Part shown: positions 5,405 to 8,159 of the stretch, piece after piece
Position numbering within the stretch: the stretch's first letter is position 1
How the letters are laid out: each line of letters begins with the position of its first letter
Assembly: GCA_021157665.1 (NCBI GenBank)
Contig: JAGGWE010000158.1
Coordinates: forward strand, 1 to 8,159
Reading direction: 5' to 3'
Origin: Sulfurimonas sp.
Lineage (GTDB): Bacteria > Campylobacterota > Campylobacteria > Campylobacterales > Sulfurimonadaceae
Length of the DNA: 8,159 nt
Notes under the pieces: model-generated
The model's database searches: none
Seen by the model: only the letters and a program-made list of their open reading frames with translations
Told to the model about the DNA's origin: nothing
Program-made: the position numbers and the translations under genes

Positions 5405-6184
5405 ATGATTGTTGACCTCCACAACCACACTACAATGTGTAATCACGCAGAAGGTACCATAGACGAATATATCTCCCAAGCGATAAAAAAAGGTACTAAA
5501 ATATTTGGTTTTTCAGAACATGCTCCAATGGATTTTGACCCAAAATATCGTATTAGTTTTAAGCAAATGAGTGAATATGAAAACTCTATTTTAGAAGCAA
5601 AAGAAAAATATAAAGATAAAATTGATATTCGTTTAGGTTATGAAGTTGATTATCTCCAAGGGCATATGGATAATAGAGTTTTAAATGCTGATGTTGATTA
5701 TCTAATTGGTTCAGTCCACTTTATAGATAAATGGGGCTTTGATAATCCAGAATTTATAGGACGATATGAAGAGCAAAATTTAGATGAAATTTGGCAAAAA
5801 TATTTTGATAATATTGAGAAAATGGCTCAAAGTGAATTATTTGATATTGTTGGTCATCTTGATTTAATAAAAGTTTTTAAATTTATGCCTAAAAAAAGTA
5901 TCCTTGAAATTGCAAAAAATGCACTTTTAGCAATAAAAAAAGCAGATATGGTAATAGAGATAAATATGGCAGGAATTAGAAAACCAATAGCAGAACCATA
6001 CCCATCAAAAGAACTTTTACAAGAGGCATATAAACTAAATATCCCCATAACTTTTGGCTCGGATGCACATGCCAAAGAGCAAGTTAGTATGTTTGAAAAA
6101 GAGATTGTGAAAATGGCTAGAGAGATAGGTTACACAGAGTGTGCAACCTTTAAAAATAGAAAGAGAGAGATGATAAAGTTCTAA
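5405..6184 (+). CDS. hisJ: PHP-family histidinol-phosphatase
   Basis: This 259-residue cytoplasmic phosphatase most likely hydrolyses L-histidinol phosphate to histidinol, the penultimate part of histidine synthesis. PHP metal ligands are all in place: DLHNH (4-8; His6 and His8), His14, SEHAP (38-41; His39), GYEVDY (78-83; Glu80), GSVHF (102-106; His105), GHLDLIK (150-156; His151) and GSDAH (218-222; Asp220 and His222). These nine-ligand patterns bind a trinuclear metal centre. Length fits the B. subtilis HisJ type (about 268). The ribosome site is weak (GAGA about 7 nt upstream). It stands alone on the plus strand, not in a his operon, so another phosphoester substrate remains possible. Confidence 0.85.
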   Translation: MIVDLHNHTTMCNHAEGTIDEYISQAIKKGTKIFGFSEHAPMDFDPKYRISFKQMSEYENSILEAKEKYKDKIDIRLGYEVDYLQGHMDNRVLNADVDYLIGSVHFIDKWGFDNPEFIGRYEEQNLDEIWQKYFDNIEKMAQSELFDIVGHLDLIKVFKFMPKKSILEIAKNALLAIKKADMVIEINMAGIRKPIAEPYPSKELLQEAYKLNIPITFGSDAHAKEQVSMFEKEIVKMAREIGYTECATFKNRKREMIKF

Positions 6185-6203
6185 AGTAAGAGGGCTCTTA
6201 CTT
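6184..6203. terminator. Inverted repeat between convergent genes, possible bidirectional terminator
   Basis: AAGTAAGAG (6184-6192) and CTCTTACTT (6195-6203) form a perfect 9-bp repeat (in practice 8 bp with a GGGC loop). It overlaps the stop codons of both convergent genes (6182-6184 and 6204-6202). Neither side has a long T-run, so intrinsic termination may be weak. Confidence 0.5.
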
Positions 6204-6504
6204 AGGCACCAAGTGCTTTTTTAACATTATCATCAGCCATTGAAATATTCCAAACTGGCTCCCAAACAATCTCAACTTCAGCCTCTTTAACATCTGGCAT
6301 CTTTTCAACAGCTTCTTTTACCCAAGAAACTATCATCTGATGAAGTGGACAAGCTTTAGTTGAAAGAGTCATAGTAACTTTCACATTACCCTCATCATCA
6401 CATTCAGCATCATAAATCAAACCCATTTCAACAAGATTAAATCCAACTTCTGGATCAATTACTGTTGAGATTGCTGAAAAAATCTCTTCTTTTGTATAAA
6501 CCAT
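6202..6504 (-). CDS. DUF59 / MIP18-family Fe-S cluster assembly protein
   Basis: This 100-residue single-domain protein has the family landmarks DPEVGFNLVEMGLIYD (17-32), TLSTKACPLH (46-55) with Cys52, and the C-terminal WEPVW (81-85). The family includes SufT, the PaaD N-terminal domain and eukaryotic MIP18/CIA2, all linked to delivery or maturation of Fe-S clusters. Cys52 is the conserved reactive cysteine; Cys35 is an extra. AAGGA with a 7-nt spacer precedes the ATG. It is the last gene of a three-gene operon behind a polytopic membrane protein and a DUF2249-like protein, not in a suf or isc cluster, so it may serve a specific metalloenzyme rather than general Fe-S assembly. Confidence 0.9.
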   Translation of the reverse strand: MVYTKEEIFSAISTVIDPEVGFNLVEMGLIYDAECDDEGNVKVTMTLSTKACPLHQMIVSWVKEAVEKMPDVKEAEVEIVWEPVWNISMADDNVKKALGA

Positions 6505-6523
6505 AAAAATTTCCTTATTTTAT

Positions 6524-7759
6524 TTACTCGAAGTTTATCATATAAAATAAACTTCTAATGAATGCTACTGCACCAACTACTAAAAACGAAGCGCCTGCTC
6601 CTATTAACATATCACTTTTTGTTAAGATTGCGATTGTTACAATGACTACACCAAGTGCTGAAAATATAAACTGAGCTTGTGAACTTTTATATGGAACCAT
6701 ATCTGCTAACATTGGAACTTTTTGTTTTCCAACTAATGGTGAAAATCTTTCAAACCATACAAGAAATGGAACAATTTTATAAATATGCCCTGTTATTAAA
6801 AAGGCAAAAAATCCATAAATTAGTACCCAGCCACATGCCAACAACAACTCTTCACTTCCCATGATAAAATATAATACACCTAATACAATTGATACTAACA
6901 TAGCAATATATGAAAACATTAATGAGATTGCATAAACATCATTCTCTTTTCTAGGTCTTGTATCATAAATTATATATATAAGATAAAAATAAAATCCCAA
7001 TGAAATAGCAGATAAAAAATACCCTAAATATTCTAAAATCATTATGTTAAATATTGAAGATATTACAACAAGAACAACGCCTGTTGTCATTAAACCTATA
7101 GCTATCTCTAATGGTCTCATTGAAAATCCATGAGAAAGTGTAAACATCGGGACTAATACAACTGACAAACCCATGATAGTTATAATAATATATCCAGCAA
7201 CAACTAAATACACATGCCCACGAAGAAGTGAAGTTATATCTAGATCTATTGTTCCAGCATAAGCTAAAGCGATAAGTAATCCAAAAATAATTCCAAAAAA
7301 CAAAAATGTGTTTGAGATAAGAACACTAGTCATAACTAAATTTAACTTCTCAACCTTAAAAATTGTCATAAATATTTCCATAACAAAAATCATCATCGAG
7401 ACTAAAACTATTACCCCACCGTAAGGTAAAAGTGCTGGAGAAAACAAAAATCCAAAAACCATCAAAACACTACCTATAAGTAGTAACGGCCAAATGGCAT
7501 AAAAAAGTTCCACTCCAAAATGTCCTACTTCAAGAACAACTGGTACTAACTGAGCCATCGCACCAAAAATTGTCATCATTACAAAACTAAGTAAAAAAAG
7601 ATGTACAAACCCTAAAACTTCAGGATTTAAAAATGTTAAATCTTCTATATTAAATGAGAATATATAAAGTGATGATATAAGATAAAAAAAACTCCCTAAA
7701 ATAAAAAAGGGAGCTATTAATTTAAATGGTGGTGCAAAATCTTGCGAAATTGACGACAT
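6524..7759 (-). CDS. Polytopic membrane protein, heme-copper-oxidase-subunit-I-like or NnrS-like
   Basis: The 411-residue protein is almost entirely hydrophobic, with about 12 predicted membrane helices. Histidines placed at or in helices are His53 (GFVHLFLLSFVMMTIFGAMA), His80, His182 (RGHVYLVVAGYIIITIMG), His210 and His325 (TGHIYKIVPFLVWF). Helix number and the histidine-initiated helices followed by LVPV recall cytochrome oxidase subunit I-like and NnrS-like proteins, which bind heme and Cu or respond to nitric oxide. The HH pair and the late HxH that an oxidase active site needs are absent, so it is unlikely to be a functional terminal oxidase. There is no clear Shine-Dalgarno; the gene starts 11 nt after the upstream stop, suggesting coupled translation. 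Confidence 0.65.
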   Translation of the reverse strand: MSSISQDFAPPFKLIAPFFILGSFFYLISSLYIFSFNIEDLTFLNPEVLGFVHLFLLSFVMMTIFGAMAQLVPVVLEVGHFGVELFYAIWPLLLIGSVLMVFGFLFSPALLPYGGVIVLVSMMIFVMEIFMTIFKVEKLNLVMTSVLISNTFLFFGIIFGLLIALAYAGTIDLDITSLLRGHVYLVVAGYIIITIMGLSVVLVPMFTLSHGFSMRPLEIAIGLMTTGVVLVVISSIFNIMILEYLGYFLSAISLGFYFYLIYIIYDTRPRKENDVYAISLMFSYIAMLVSIVLGVLYFIMGSEELLLACGWVLIYGFFAFLITGHIYKIVPFLVWFERFSPLVGKQKVPMLADMVPYKSSQAQFIFSALGVVIVTIAILTKSDMLIGAGASFLVVGAVAFIRSLFYMINFE

Positions 7760-7770
7760 AAATTAAACTA

Positions 7771-8115
7771 TTAACCGTTACAAGATGCTTGATTTAAATC
7801 TGAATCTTCATTAGCATTAATACTTGTAAAAACAACTCTAACTAAACCACCATCAATATTTTCAGTAACATGCTTAACATCAGCACCAAGTTTATCAAAA
7901 AGTCCACCAGGAGCTTTATGGTTAATCATATATAAAGAACCACTTGTATTTTTAATAAGTTTTAAACCACACATTGCATTAACCATTGGATGTGGAGGAC
8001 CCTCTGCAGAAGTATCGAAATAGTAATCACTTACACCATCTTTTGCTAACTCAAAAAAATCTACTGTTGAACCTTCAACCTCTACTTTAACTGCTTCACT
8101 TGGAATATTTGACAT
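7771..8115 (-). CDS. DUF2249 / SirA-TusA-like small protein
   Basis: The 114-residue soluble protein contains PPHPMVNAMCGL (40-51), a hydrophobic core, NHKAPGGLFDKLGADV (65-80) and a closing DGGLVRVVF strand (88-96). That arrangement (P-x-P-M, then a hydrophobic strand with H-x-x-P-x-x-L, then a terminal strand after an acidic turn) matches the DUF2249/TusA-like two-layer fold. The usual TusA Cys-Pro is not at the motif; Cys49 sits just after it. A second cysteine is near the C-terminus (Cys112). DUF2249 proteins often sit beside DUF59 and respiratory or nitrogen-oxide genes, as here. AAGGA is 7 nt before the ATG. The role is unknown. Confidence 0.6.
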   Translation of the reverse strand: MSNIPSEAVKVEVEGSTVDFFELAKDGVSDYYFDTSAEGPPHPMVNAMCGLKLIKNTSGSLYMINHKAPGGLFDKLGADVKHVTENIDGGLVRVVFTSINANEDSDLNQASCNG

Positions 8116-8130
8116 ATATTTTTCCTTTTT

Positions 8131-8159
8131 AATTGATATTCGTTATTGTATTCAATATA
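8131..8159 (-). promoter_or_regulatory. Promoter region of the DUF2249-membrane protein-DUF59 operon
   Basis: The minus strand reads TACAAT at 8150-8145, a good -10, giving a start near 8138 and a short leader with the ribosome site. Two similar units, GAATACAAT and GAATATCAAT, follow each other 3 nt apart, with ATTGA and TCAAT arms around 15 nt. This could be an operator for a Crp/FNR-type or other regulator, but the window ends here and no consensus site is clear. Confidence 0.35.

Noticed and set aside
5854..6075. Minus-strand reading frame of 73 codons inside hisJ
   Set aside because: It is the shadow of the conserved C-terminal half of hisJ, including the GSDAH metal site, and has no ribosome site.
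1..8159. CRISPR array, insertion sequence or prophage segment
   Set aside because: No regularly spaced repeats, transposase or phage genes are seen; coding is dense and housekeeping in type.

Overview
The window looks like chromosomal DNA of a Campylobacterota (epsilonproteobacterial) species, probably a free-living Sulfurimonas/Sulfuricurvum-type organism. The base composition is strongly AT-rich. The minus-strand order cheZ-like, U32 peptidase-like trhP, purE, DUF3972 protein, glyQ is the order I recall around Cj0700-Cj0704 of Campylobacter jejuni. DUF3972 itself is a Campylobacterota family. The genus is inference.

Layout. Positions 1-188 hold the N-terminus of a RecD2-like helicase (minus strand, cut by the window edge). 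Positions 189-484 contain no long gene but carry dense RNA-like structure. Positions 485-5322 are a tightly packed six-gene minus-strand operon: cheZ, trhP, purE, DUF3972, a DUF89 metal-dependent phosphatase, and glyQ. Internal -10 elements probably restart transcription before purE, DUF3972 and glyQ. A divergent promoter gap (5323-5404) separates this operon from hisJ, a PHP-family histidinol phosphatase on the plus strand. hisJ converges on a three-gene minus-strand operon (8115-6202): a DUF2249/SirA-like small protein, a 12-helix membrane protein with histidines suggestive of heme or metal binding, and a DUF59/MIP18-type Fe-S assembly protein. This set is reminiscent of nitrogen-oxide or respiratory accessory loci.

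The most interesting part is 211-476. On the minus strand an excellent Shine-Dalgarno (AAAGGA, 7-nt spacer) precedes a 19-residue, almost purely hydrophobic peptide (MRTIIVIVIILILLELRLY). An opposing plus-strand promoter (TGTTATAAT) fires across it. The predicted toxin mRNA has a sequestered Shine-Dalgarno, a 10-bp exact pairing between its 5' and 3' ends, a competing 5' metastable hairpin, and an 8-bp hairpin with a UUCG-containing 7-nt loop that is perfectly complementary to the opposing RNA. Together these are hallmarks of a type I toxin-antitoxin system, in the style of Hok/Sok, AapA/IsoA and Ibs/Sib. I could not check whether it is already described; the call rests on sequence logic only.

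The genes in the large operon have unrelated roles (chemotaxis signal termination, tRNA modification, purine synthesis, metabolite repair, tRNA charging). The cluster therefore looks like a conserved housekeeping operon rather than a pathway.
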